A stretch of DNA of 64,000 nucleotides from CAZDVQ01 sp964508975 (lineage in GTDB: Bacteria > Bacteroidota > Bacteroidia > Chitinophagales > Saprospiraceae): assembly GCA_964508975.1 (NCBI GenBank), contig CAZDVQ010000001.1:124001-188000 (forward strand), in the 5' to 3' direction. The notes under the pieces are model-generated. The model saw nothing but the letters and a program-made list of their open reading frames with translations. It was not told the origin of the DNA and did no database searches. The stretch's first letter is position 1. Every line of letters begins with the position of its first letter. Positions 42,099 to 50,060 of this stretch are shown piece after piece. Position numbers and translations under genes: made by a program.

Positions 42099-42818
42099 AT
42101 GCAGCACACTAATTTGAGTGTAAACGTCAATAAAATTGCATTGTTGCGCAATTCCCGCGGTGCCAACATCCCCGACTTGGTGCAGTTTGCCCTAGATTGC
42201 GAGCAATTTGGCGCCGAGGGCATTACGGTTCACCCCCGCCCCGACGAGCGGCATATCCGTTTCAGCGATGTGCCCGCGCTTAAATCGGTGGTCAAAACTG
42301 AGTTCAACATTGAGGGTAACCCCACGCCCGATTTCCTGCAACTCGTTATCGCGAACCAGCCGCACCAATGTACCCTCGTACCCGACGCTGTAGATCAACT
42401 CACCTCCGACCATGGCTGGGACACCCGCAAACACCTCGGATTTTTGCAGGATACCATCGGGCAACTGCATGAAGCGGGCATCAGGGTATCTATTTTCATC
42501 GACCCAGAAACCGACCTGATGGAGGCCGCACAAAAAACCGGCACCGACCGCATCGAATTGTACACTGGGCCTTATGCACACGACTTTTACACTAACCGCG
42601 ACGCGGCCGTCAAGCCTTACGCTGAGGCTGCAGCAGCCGCTCATGCCTTGGGTTTGGGCATCAATGCTGGCCACGATTTGAACCTGGATAACCTCCAGTT
42701 TTTCAAGCAGCACGTCCCCATGCTCGCCGAGGTTTCCATTGGGCACGCCCTCGTGCGCGACGCCTTATATTATGGTATCCAGAATACCATCCAAATGTAT
42801 TTGAAAGCCTTAAGTTAG
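42099..42818 (+). CDS. pdxJ: Pyridoxine 5'-phosphate synthase
   Basis: 239 residues. Conserved blocks are LSVNVNKIALLRNSRG, GITVHPRPDERHIR (the H-P-R-x-D-x-R-H-I motif), FNIEGNPTPDFL, CTLVPDAVDQLTSDHGWD, VSIFIDPETDLMEAA, IELYTGPYAHDF and GLGINAGHDLNLDNL. The enzyme condenses 3-amino-2-oxopropyl phosphate with deoxyxylulose 5-phosphate, the last ring-forming step of the DXP-dependent vitamin B6 route. It is divergent from hpt and followed by a GC-rich repeat. Confidence 0.96.
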   Translation: MQHTNLSVNVNKIALLRNSRGANIPDLVQFALDCEQFGAEGITVHPRPDERHIRFSDVPALKSVVKTEFNIEGNPTPDFLQLVIANQPHQCTLVPDAVDQLTSDHGWDTRKHLGFLQDTIGQLHEAGIRVSIFIDPETDLMEAAQKTGTDRIELYTGPYAHDFYTNRDAAVKPYAEAAAAAHALGLGINAGHDLNLDNLQFFKQHVPMLAEVSIGHALVRDALYYGIQNTIQMYLKALS

Positions 42819-42945
42819 TTTTTTTGGGCGTGCCGCCTCAGGCTTGCAGCCCTCGGCGTCGCTCCCCTCCATGCTTCGCGTTGCTCGGTGCTGCGCACCG
42901 CCGCCTGCGGCGGCGCATTCCGGGCAGCTCACGCGATAGACCTAA
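42818..42945 (+). repeat. GC-rich intergenic repeat
   Basis: Edge ttttttgggcgtgccgcc starts at the pdxJ stop; the core is degenerate (cgcgttgctcggtgc), with stems ggtgctgcgcacc and ccgcctgcggcgg, and distal end agctcacgcgat. Confidence 0.75.
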
Positions 42946-42996
42946 AACTTTATACCCCGATTATCAGTTGAACTAAGCAATACAACTCTTTCAACC

Positions 42997-43962
42997 ATGT
43001 TTCAATCCATGTACAAATCATTTTACTTTGTCCTGCTGCTCATCTTTACCTTGGGCGCCTGTAAACCACAGCAACAAACCAGCAGCAGCGGTGCTAGTAC
43101 CGATAAATCAAACGAAGCTAGTGCCCGGATAGCACAAACACTAAGTCCATCCTTAATCTGGGAAATTACCGGGCCAGGCCTCAAAAAACCATCTTACCTG
43201 TTTGGTACTATACACGTTTTCCCTGCCGACCAGTTTTTCATGCCTGAAGCCGCAACACAAGCTTTCGATAAAACCGAACGCTTGGTACTGGAAATCGATA
43301 TGAGCAACCCACTCCTTATGGGTATGGAAATGATGCAACTTGCCCCCATGAAAAACAAGGTAAAACTATACGACCTCATGGGAGAAGAAGATTACACCTT
43401 GGTTAAAGATTACTTTGAAACGGAGGTCAAGGAAGTCAAAATGACTGGTTTTCAGATGTTTGAATCATGGAAACCGATGCTCCTCAGCAGCATGCTCTAC
43501 GAAAAACTCCTCGGTGAAAAAACCAAGGCCTACGACATGGAATTCTTGGCGATGGCCCAAAAAGATAAGAAAAAAATTGCCGGACTAGAAACGGTTAAGT
43601 TCCAAATGAGTGTGTTCGACTCACTACCCTACCAAGAGCAAGCCGACGATTTATTGGAAATGATCAAATCACTAAAAAACGAAGGTGCCAACAGTGAGGC
43701 GATACTCGAATTCCAGAAAATGGTTGATGCCTACAAAACGCAGGACTTGGACCAACTCCACGACCTCTCCGTTGAAGAGTTCGAAGCCGGAAAAGGTGCT
43801 GACCTGCTGCTCTACAACCGCAACCGCAACTGGATACCTCAAATCATCCGCATGGCTAAAGAAAAACCAACCTTCTTTGCCGTTGGAGCGGGCCACCTAG
43901 GCGGACAGCAAGGCGTTATCCGATTACTCATGCAACAAGGATATAAAGTAAAAGCTCTCTAA
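42997..43962 (+). CDS. TraB/GumN family lipoprotein
   Basis: 321 residues. The signal peptide ends with a lipobox (LIFTLGAC, Cys about residue 25), so the protein is likely lipid-anchored in the outer membrane or periplasm. The TraB/GumN domain has SLIWEITGPGLKKPSYLFGTIHVFPAD near its start, the helix ERLVLEIDMSNP, the central YDMEFLAMAQKDKKKIAGLETVKFQM and the end FFAVGAGHLGGQQGVIRLL. The GTIH and GAGHL histidines belong to the conserved metal-type site of this family, which is related to Tiki proteases. The methyltransferase gene starts 4 nt after the stop. Confidence 0.88.
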   Translation: MFQSMYKSFYFVLLLIFTLGACKPQQQTSSSGASTDKSNEASARIAQTLSPSLIWEITGPGLKKPSYLFGTIHVFPADQFFMPEAATQAFDKTERLVLEIDMSNPLLMGMEMMQLAPMKNKVKLYDLMGEEDYTLVKDYFETEVKEVKMTGFQMFESWKPMLLSSMLYEKLLGEKTKAYDMEFLAMAQKDKKKIAGLETVKFQMSVFDSLPYQEQADDLLEMIKSLKNEGANSEAILEFQKMVDAYKTQDLDQLHDLSVEEFEAGKGADLLLYNRNRNWIPQIIRMAKEKPTFFAVGAGHLGGQQGVIRLLMQQGYKVKAL

Positions 43963-43966
43963 TTGT

Positions 43967-44776
43967 ATGTCTGAATATTTACACGGCTTTTCCGAGGAAG
44001 AACAAATCCGCCTCGTAGAGCAAGCTAAATTCCTAGCGCCTTACATTTTCCGAAAACTTGACTTGAGCCATGTCAAAAACGTACTGGAAGTAGGCATGGG
44101 TGTTGGGGCCGAAACCGTACTGCTCCTAGAGGCTTACCCGCACATTCACGTGCGCGGGCTAGAATTGTCTGAAATACAAATTGAAAAAGCCAAGGCCAAC
44201 CTAGGCCGATACCCGCAATGGGCCAATCGCTGGAGCATCGAACAAGCCGATGCCCGACAACTCGACGGCAAGGATTTTTCGGAGATTGACCTGGCACTCA
44301 TCATTTGGGTGCTGGAACATATTCCCAATCCTTTGTCAGTGCTCCAAACCCTGCATAAAAACCTAAAACCCGGCACCCTGATTCACATCACCGAGGTTTG
44401 TCATGGAAGTTTACAGTTATATCCAGCATGCCCTGCTACCATGTATTACTGGAATCAAATGCGGGCTTGTCAACTGGCCATCCAAGGTGCACCCGATATT
44501 GGCTACCACCTGGGTAATATGCTTCATGCAGCAGGCTTCAAGGATATTCAAACCTGGCCCTGCGAAAAGCCTAACGACCAGCGCGACCGAACGGCCTTCC
44601 TCGCCATGATGGATTACTGGGAAAACCTAGCCTACAGCGCCCTGGATAGCATGTTGGCCGACAATTGGGTTACACCAACAGATTGGGACAAAGTAAAAGC
44701 TGAGTTAGACATGTTGCGCCAACACCCCGAGGCTATGTTTTTCTACCACTCGATGCAGGCATTAGCCCGCAGTTAA
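43967..44776 (+). CDS. Class I SAM-dependent methyltransferase
   Basis: 269 residues. Motif I is VLEVGMGVGAETVLLLEAYP, the acidic end of beta-2 is VRGLELSEIQIEKAKANLG, motif II region is IEQADARQLDG, and motif IV is IDLALIIWVLEHIPNPLSVLQTL. The overall layout is a small-molecule methyltransferase. The substrate is unknown. It starts 4 nt after the TraB/GumN gene, so the two are co-transcribed. The last 15 bp overlap the convergent mpl gene. Confidence 0.88.
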   Translation: MSEYLHGFSEEEQIRLVEQAKFLAPYIFRKLDLSHVKNVLEVGMGVGAETVLLLEAYPHIHVRGLELSEIQIEKAKANLGRYPQWANRWSIEQADARQLDGKDFSEIDLALIIWVLEHIPNPLSVLQTLHKNLKPGTLIHITEVCHGSLQLYPACPATMYYWNQMRACQLAIQGAPDIGYHLGNMLHAAGFKDIQTWPCEKPNDQRDRTAFLAMMDYWENLAYSALDSMLADNWVTPTDWDKVKAELDMLRQHPEAMFFYHSMQALARS

Positions 44777-46114
44777 AGCCGATAAGTCCCAACCGCCTAG
44801 CTTACCCGAGCTCATCAACAACAACACAGCATTTTCCGCTTGGAGGGCCTCATCCAGCCAAGCATGAAAGCCTGTTGCCGCATCAAAAACTTGTAAAGCT
44901 GGGTGCTCAAATTGTGCTGCTACATATGCCTTGTCCAACGCGGGCATCTGTTTCATGTGTAAGGTATGCGCATCGTAGAAAACGGCACAGCTATCGGCAG
45001 GATTTAAACTGCCCTTGTACTGGGGTAAAAAAGCTTGGTTCAAACTAGAAAATGTATGTAATTCCAAACAGGCCAAAATACGCCGAGTGGGAAACTGAGC
45101 TTTAATTGCAGCCACCGTTGCCTTAACTTTAGATGGTGCGTGGGCAAAATCAAGGAAAATATCTAAGTTTTGGTCCGCTCGGTGTGACAAATGTTGTAAA
45201 CGCTTGGCAGCACCTTTGAAACTGCCAATGGCGCTAAAAAACTGTTCATCGTTTAAGCCAAGCTGTAAACAAGCCAAGCGAGCAGCTTGTAAATTCTGCA
45301 TGTTGTGCTCGCCAAACACCGCTAACGGGTATTGTTGTCCAGTAGGACTCATAGCGACGCACTGCGTTTCTGTTTGAGTGTAGGGCAATGCCTCGTAGGC
45401 GAATTGTTGTCCGGCAAAATGTGCAGCCAGCGCTGCCAGGTCGGGGTCAGTTTTACACCATATAAGGCTAGAAGCAGCTGATAAACTTTGTATCAGCAGT
45501 TCAAACTGCCGGAGGTAATCCGGAAAAGTTGGAAAAACATTCATGTGGTCCCAGGCCACACCTGTAATGATGGCGATATCAGCCTGGTAATGTAAAAACT
45601 TCGGCCTGCGGTCGATGGGTGAAGCGAGGTATTCATCGCCTTCAATAACCATGATGGGGGCATCGCTTAATCGGACCATGGTGTCAAAGCCTTCGAGTTG
45701 GGCACCAACGAGGTAGTCGAAATCGTAGCCATTGTGGCGCAAAACGTGCATCACCATGGAAGTGGTGGTGGTTTTACCGTGCGAGCCCGCTATAACCACT
45801 CGTTTTTTGGCCTTGGCATGTTCATATACAAACTCGGGAAAAGAGTAAAGCTTCAAGCCTAGTGCCTGTGCCTGTAGCAACTCAGGGTTATCGGCCCGGG
45901 CGTGCATGCCTAAAATTACAGCATCGAGCCCCGGATGGATGCGGGCGGCATCCCAGCCAAACGTTTCGGGTAACAAACCTTTAGCCGCCAGGCGAGATTT
46001 AGCTGGCTCGTAGATCTCATCGTCGGAGCCGCTAACGCTGTGGCCATTTTCGTGTAAGGCGAGGGCCAAGTTGTGCATCACGGCACCACCACAGGCAATC
46101 AGGTGAACTTTCAT
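44762..46114 (-). CDS. mpl: UDP-N-acetylmuramate:L-alanyl-gamma-D-glutamyl-meso-diaminopimelate ligase
   Basis: 450 residues. The N-terminal Rossmann part has HLIACGGAVMHNLALALHENGHSVSGSDDEIY, the ATP loop is VVIAGSHGKTTTTSMV, the Mur-ligase central part has MVIEGDEYLASPIDRRPKFLHY and AIITGVAWDHMNVFPTF, and the C-terminal part has LDFAHAPSKVKATVAAIK. The GDEYL-x-S-x-x-D-x-R-x-K-F pattern separates Mpl from MurC. The enzyme reuses cell-wall tripeptide in peptidoglycan recycling. A MITE lies just upstream of its start. Confidence 0.93.
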   Translation of the reverse strand: MKVHLIACGGAVMHNLALALHENGHSVSGSDDEIYEPAKSRLAAKGLLPETFGWDAARIHPGLDAVILGMHARADNPELLQAQALGLKLYSFPEFVYEHAKAKKRVVIAGSHGKTTTTSMVMHVLRHNGYDFDYLVGAQLEGFDTMVRLSDAPIMVIEGDEYLASPIDRRPKFLHYQADIAIITGVAWDHMNVFPTFPDYLRQFELLIQSLSAASSLIWCKTDPDLAALAAHFAGQQFAYEALPYTQTETQCVAMSPTGQQYPLAVFGEHNMQNLQAARLACLQLGLNDEQFFSAIGSFKGAAKRLQHLSHRADQNLDIFLDFAHAPSKVKATVAAIKAQFPTRRILACLELHTFSSLNQAFLPQYKGSLNPADSCAVFYDAHTLHMKQMPALDKAYVAAQFEHPALQVFDAATGFHAWLDEALQAENAVLLLMSSGKLGGWDLSALTAG

Positions 46115-46140
46115 AGCTTGATTTTATGCTACAAAGGTAA

Positions 46141-46300
46141 GAGTATGTTTGGATTTTGGGTTTCGAGGGAAAAACGAGCTATTTTTTGATAAGTTTGCTT
46201 TAAAAAATGGGCGCATAGTGGGGCTACGTAACTATTTTTTAAAGCAAAAATCATCGGAAAAGAGCTGTTTTTCGCCGGAAGCTAAAGTCCAAACATACTC
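46141..46300 (+). mobile_element. 160-bp hairpin MITE, copy 2
   Basis: Ends agtatgtttgga and tccaaacatact are perfect inverted repeats. The two halves pair imperfectly over about 67 bp each and meet at gctttaaaaaat / attttttaaagc. It is the inverse complement of 14851-15010. No open frame is present. It lies in the 221-bp space between mpl and the accessory island, just 36 bp from the nuclease-like gene's stop. Confidence 0.88.
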
Positions 46301-46328
46301 TAAGGCTATGTTTGGATTTTTGGGTTTG
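46301..46328 (+). repeat. Second, partial MITE terminus
   Basis: Directly after the complete element, taaggctatgtttggatttttgggttt repeats the element's left end (agtatgtttggattttgggttt). The order tctaagg-tatgttt matches in reverse complement the fragment at 12303-12334, suggesting tandem or serial insertions at a preferred site. Confidence 0.65.
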
Positions 46329-46335
46329 TGATTGA

Positions 46336-46812
46336 CTACTTAACCGTTGCTTGGTTATGGTGTTTCTCCACTTTAAGCTTGTGTGTTTTCAGCAGCTCAG
46401 CTTGAAGTTTTCTAAACTTCAGTTCTGCATTTTTAGGCACAGCACTAGATACAATCCTTCCACACCATTGCTGTGGCGCTGTATCGGTTTTGGGTTTGAG
46501 CGCTAAAAAGGTACTTTTTATTTGTTCAACAGCTTGGCTTATATCACTGCCTTTTAACTCAACCAACATGTATTGATAAGGCTCATGGCCGGGCCGATGA
46601 AACAGGAAATCACATTTTTTAAGCTTATCTGACTTGATGATGCAGCCGTCTATCTTAGCTTTGCAGATTACTTCTTCAGGGCTAGCTTTCAGTATGGTAA
46701 GCTTCTTTCCATTTTCTTCAGCTACGTTTGAGCAGCTAAAGCAATTGGACAATGCGTCATCCGCTGCACAAATTTGAGCGAATAAAAGCTTACAACAGCT
46801 TGGAACCGACAT
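46336..46812 (-). CDS. Cys-rich protein with a possible PD-(D/E)xK nuclease core
   Basis: 158 residues. The N-terminal part is cysteine-rich (Cys 6, 7, 15, 24, 27, 50, 57, 67), with C-x2-C at 24-27. A nuclease-like core can be read: KIDGCII (Asp 55), KKCDFLFH (Asp 68), then YMLVELKGSD (Glu 85, Lys 87) and the helix ISQAVEQIKSTFLAL. This D...ExK-Q-x-x-x pattern is that of PD-(D/E)xK nucleases, but the match is by eye. It starts 4 nt after the stop of the ATPase gene, so the two form one transcription unit and probably one system. I do not recognise a named family. Confidence 0.6.
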   Translation of the reverse strand: MSVPSCCKLLFAQICAADDALSNCFSCSNVAEENGKKLTILKASPEEVICKAKIDGCIIKSDKLKKCDFLFHRPGHEPYQYMLVELKGSDISQAVEQIKSTFLALKPKTDTAPQQWCGRIVSSAVPKNAELKFRKLQAELLKTHKLKVEKHHNQATVK

Positions 46813-46816
46813 ATTA

Positions 46817-48073
46817 CTAGCTGTATTTTATATCCAACAATTGTTCAAATACCTGGCCCAGCGCTTCCGACACATCGTCAATGTTTGATGGCCCGATAGA
46901 TTTATTTTCGGTATCTAAAGTCGAAACACAAGTACCATCTTTGAAGTAATAGCAGGCTACATCATCATAGTTTACCCAATAGTTTTCGGGCACAAGCGCT
47001 TGTACAGCCGACTTTTTGTCGGGTTGCGCCAGGCTAGCTTGATGTGCTTGGATTAGGTTGTCTAGGCTGGTAAGGACATAAGGACTGTGTGTCGTTAGGA
47101 TAATTTTATCCTCGGTTTGTTGAAGTTTTTCGACGATATGTTCCACGAACTTTTTCTGCATACTGGGGTAGAGGTTTAACTCCGGCTCCTCGATGACAAA
47201 TAAGTTGTTCTCTTTATTCGTCTGGCTTGCATAATGTTCCAGCACGACCAAGGTTGGTATAATACTCTGAAAACCACTAGAACTCTCTTCTAACATAAAG
47301 CTTTGTTCGTTTTGTTTGACAAAGTTTGATTTATGCTGATATTCATAGCTAGCCCCTAACCATTGAAAATCAACAGCAGGTACTTTTTTACGCGCAACTT
47401 CGAAGTGTGCGCCAAAATCCTTTACACATTTGGCTATAGTAACGTCGTTGTTCATCAAACCAAACAAGGATTCTGCCACCATAGATATAACCATGCGCTC
47501 AGCAGGTATGTAGATGGAGGGAAATAACTCCACATACCTATATTCATTAGCGAGAATTGACCATGCTTGATTAAGGTCATAAAGTGTCTTGAGCTTTTTA
47601 TCTTTTAATATTGCCTCTAACGCAATGAAAAAATCAATAGCCTCCTCATAGATGCTTTGTACTTTAATGTATTGCAGAAGAAAAGCCTTTGCATGATCGA
47701 AAGTGGTCTCATTTCTTACGAACTGATCGAGTGCATTTGAAATTGTTTTAATTGTCTCCCGAAAATGAAGATTGGACATTTTACTGTAATTCAAATGCCA
47801 AACCCCATTTGTGAAATGGAAACTAAAATCCTTAGCCTCACAATTAATTTCCGAATCTCGATTTAAATAGCCCAAGATACCGTACTTATCTATTATTTTT
47901 TCAACGTTGCCCAAATTGTGTTCCCCTGTGAAATCACGGTCATATATAGCACTCACCAACTTCGCCATGGTGCTTTTACCACTTGAAGTTTCCCCGATAA
48001 AGACATTGAACTTTTTGAGTTCTACTTTAGCGTGTTTGATTGGACCAAAATTTTTAACTTCGAGGTATTCCAT
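46817..48073 (-). CDS. ABC-type (OLD-like) AAA ATPase without TOPRIM domain
   Basis: 418 residues. Walker A is FIGETSSGKSTMAKLV (about 26-41), the ABC signature-like loop is ESSSGFQSIIPTL, Walker B is LFVIEEPELNLYPSMQ (about 290-305), and the switch His is in ILTTHSPYVLTSL. This is the RecF/OLD-type ATPase head with an insert where a coiled coil normally sits; the 100-residue C-terminus lacks a TOPRIM nuclease. Such heads usually drive a separately encoded effector, here the nuclease-like protein 4 nt downstream. A -7 element (TACCTTTG on the minus strand, 48117-48124) lies 44 bp before the ATG. Confidence 0.8.
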   Translation of the reverse strand: MEYLEVKNFGPIKHAKVELKKFNVFIGETSSGKSTMAKLVSAIYDRDFTGEHNLGNVEKIIDKYGILGYLNRDSEINCEAKDFSFHFTNGVWHLNYSKMSNLHFRETIKTISNALDQFVRNETTFDHAKAFLLQYIKVQSIYEEAIDFFIALEAILKDKKLKTLYDLNQAWSILANEYRYVELFPSIYIPAERMVISMVAESLFGLMNNDVTIAKCVKDFGAHFEVARKKVPAVDFQWLGASYEYQHKSNFVKQNEQSFMLEESSSGFQSIIPTLVVLEHYASQTNKENNLFVIEEPELNLYPSMQKKFVEHIVEKLQQTEDKIILTTHSPYVLTSLDNLIQAHQASLAQPDKKSAVQALVPENYWVNYDDVACYYFKDGTCVSTLDTENKSIGPSNIDDVSEALGQVFEQLLDIKYS

Positions 48074-48116
48074 AAGGTAGGCAGCTACTCTTGTAAAAAA
48101 GTATTTCTAGATATTC

Positions 48117-48124
48117 CAAAGGTA
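48117..48124 (-). promoter_or_regulatory. -7 promoter element of the ATPase/nuclease-like pair
   Basis: Minus strand TACCTTTG, a perfect TAnnTTTG. It would give a leader of about 35 nt for the two-gene unit. The -33 box is weak. Confidence 0.45.
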
Positions 48125-48340
48125 CAAAGATAATGATTTGCGGCTAAATGAAAACGGATATACTAATGCTACTGCGCTAGTTTTTAGCCCGAACGTTGGT
48201 CAAAATTTCCTAGAAAAGGTTCGTCTATGCAAAGCAGGAGATTACAGTCTTCTAATTTATCAAACCATTTCGGATTTGAAGCGGCCTACAACCTTAGATT
48301 TTACGACTATTTGACTGTTTTTGAATATATTGTAAGATCT

Positions 48341-49258
48341 TTATTTTATAATTTTACCATTGTATTTATCAATAATACTCTCTACCTCATTCAAGTCAAG
48401 GTTGAACCATTCACGTTTCAAGTTTTTACTCTTATTTTTTTCGTGGATATCCTTTTCTAGTTCTATGTAGTCTGAAGTCTCAATGTATCCAATTAGTTTT
48501 AAATCGTATGGTAAAGATGTTTGTAATTGGGCAATTCTTTGTTTTATGCTTCTTGCTCTCCCGATTTTAATAGGTCCTTTCTCATTCTCTGGTTTTAAAA
48601 AATAAATACACCCATTAGTTTTAGGAATTCTAAATTTTTTCAATTGTTCTCTCTTTTTGCTTATATCAAATTCCATTTTTGCTAGTTTTAAACATAATAA
48701 AGGGCTAACATTTCCTGAATCTTTTTTGACATCTTTAAATGAATTAATTTCCCAATGACGAGTTTGCTTGAATGAAATATGAGATTCTAGTTCTTTATAA
48801 GTTTTAAAAAAACCTACTTCTCTATCTCTTGAAATATCATAAGCCAAATCTCCAATCAAATCATCTCGTTCCTCTTGTTTCCTTATCCAAAAGAAAAAAG
48901 GCAAATTATTATCAATCTCTTTTTTTATGGTTTTAAAGTTTTTTATTCGGAGCAACTCCAATGTGATTTCCAATGTTTCCAAATCAGGGTTTGATCCACT
49001 TTCCCAAGAGCAAGAACCCAACAATTGCAATGCTTTATTTGTGCTTAATTCCTGAGTCAAACTCCCCATATTTAGACTCTCAACCACCTTAAATCTTCTA
49101 AAATTATTCTCAATTGTACTTTTCAAATCTATTTGTACTATGCAATTATCTTTTTGCTCAAAATACAATTTGTAGTAATCAGTACTTTTCCCAACAAGAT
49201 AAACTTTGTCAATAAATGCAATAGGCATTGAATATATAATTGTATCTATTATTTTCAT
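48341..49258 (-). CDS. YozE SAM-like plus GIY-YIG (T5orf172-type) domain protein
   Basis: 305 residues. Residues about 1-115 show no known family. Residues about 117-175 read FFFWIRKQEERDDLIGDLAYDISRD..., which fits the YozE SAM-like fold (F-x-x-W-L, then D-x-x-G-D-L-A-x-D-x-x-x-D). The C-terminal 95 residues have GCIYFLKPENEKGPIKIGRARSIKQRIAQLQTSLPYDLKLIGYIE and ELEKDIHEKNKSKNLKREWFNLD, a GIY-YIG nuclease of the T5orf172/Mug113 type, where G-R-x-x-S-I-x-x-R supplies the catalytic Arg and E...H-x-K the metal-side residues. Codon use is AT-rich, unlike the core genes. It could be a DNA-binding nuclease of a defence or mobile-DNA system. Confidence 0.75.
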   Translation of the reverse strand: MKIIDTIIYSMPIAFIDKVYLVGKSTDYYKLYFEQKDNCIVQIDLKSTIENNFRRFKVVESLNMGSLTQELSTNKALQLLGSCSWESGSNPDLETLEITLELLRIKNFKTIKKEIDNNLPFFFWIRKQEERDDLIGDLAYDISRDREVGFFKTYKELESHISFKQTRHWEINSFKDVKKDSGNVSPLLCLKLAKMEFDISKKREQLKKFRIPKTNGCIYFLKPENEKGPIKIGRARSIKQRIAQLQTSLPYDLKLIGYIETSDYIELEKDIHEKNKSKNLKREWFNLDLNEVESIIDKYNGKIIK

Positions 49259-49622
49259 TCAACTTTAATGATTTTCGTAAATTTATAGAGTTTTTTCCCA
49301 TAACTGGCTACGATTAGCATACAGACGCAACTGCGTTTGCTTTATTGGGCCAACATTTTTTTACAGTTTGATAGATTGAACAAGTCCGTGTTTGTGTATT
49401 GAAGTATCCTCGCCGATAATAAGCTGTATGCAAATGTAATGAAAAATGGAAACATCGGTAAAATTCTACCATAAATCTATGAAGCAGCTTCCAAATCGAT
49501 TCATTACTCTCAATCCTTCGCCATGCTTAAATGTACTTAAATACTCAGACAGAAATATTGGTAGGTAAAATCACGCAATTTCACCATCAACGTACTGACA
49601 TTATCGTAAAAAATTAATTAAT
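49259..49622. other. 364-bp gene-free stretch in the AT-rich island
   Basis: AT-rich DNA between the GIY-YIG gene and the small orphan gene. It contains GGCTACGATTAG (49306-49317), the 12-mer that also marks the 23-bp inverted repeats of the 600-bp element at 26 kb. No open frame with family traits and no terminator is seen. Confidence 0.5.
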
Positions 49623-50033
49623 TTACAATTTACTTGTTCCGTCTATAACCCCTTGTAGTGTTGCACTTAAACTACCTGAGATTGACGTAATTATCTTTTC
49701 GTATTGTTCCAACTTGTAATTAACAAGAAATTCATTTATAATATTCTCGACTTTCCCCGTAAATTCTTTGTTTGACAACAACTCTTGTTTGTCTTTAAGT
49801 TCTGGGGCTTTAGACAAATTTTCAAATATTTTACTGATGTTTAGACTTGTGGAGTTTTCAATATCTTCCCAAACTTTTTGCATTTGGTTCTTTAAATCAA
49901 TTATTTGCTTTTCCCTGTCAATGTTTAATATCAGATCTGTATTATGAGAAACCACTATTCCCATTGTTTCGTCAAAGATAATTTCTGCTACTTTGCTAAA
50001 ATCTTTGTTTAGCATTAATTTCCCAACTTCCAT
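49623..50033 (-). CDS. Small helical protein of unknown function
   Basis: 136 residues, mostly helical. A possible coiled-coil stretch (NIDREKQIIDLKNQMQKVWEDIENS) lies in the middle, and the C-terminal end is less polar (EKIITSISGSLSATLQGVIDG), perhaps a weak membrane-interacting helix. I do not recognise a family. An alternative start is Met 7. It is AT-rich and lies 27 bp downstream of a second orphan on the same strand, so the two are probably expressed together. Confidence 0.5.
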   Translation of the reverse strand: MEVGKLMLNKDFSKVAEIIFDETMGIVVSHNTDLILNIDREKQIIDLKNQMQKVWEDIENSTSLNISKIFENLSKAPELKDKQELLSNKEFTGKVENIINEFLVNYKLEQYEKIITSISGSLSATLQGVIDGTSKL

Positions 50034-50060
50034 ATTACATTTTTTAACGAATTAAAGCTT

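Noticed and set aside
46817..48073. PARIS or Gabija defence system
   Set aside because: Only the ATPase head is similar; there is no TOPRIM domain or TOPRIM partner and no UvrD-like helicase gene beside it.
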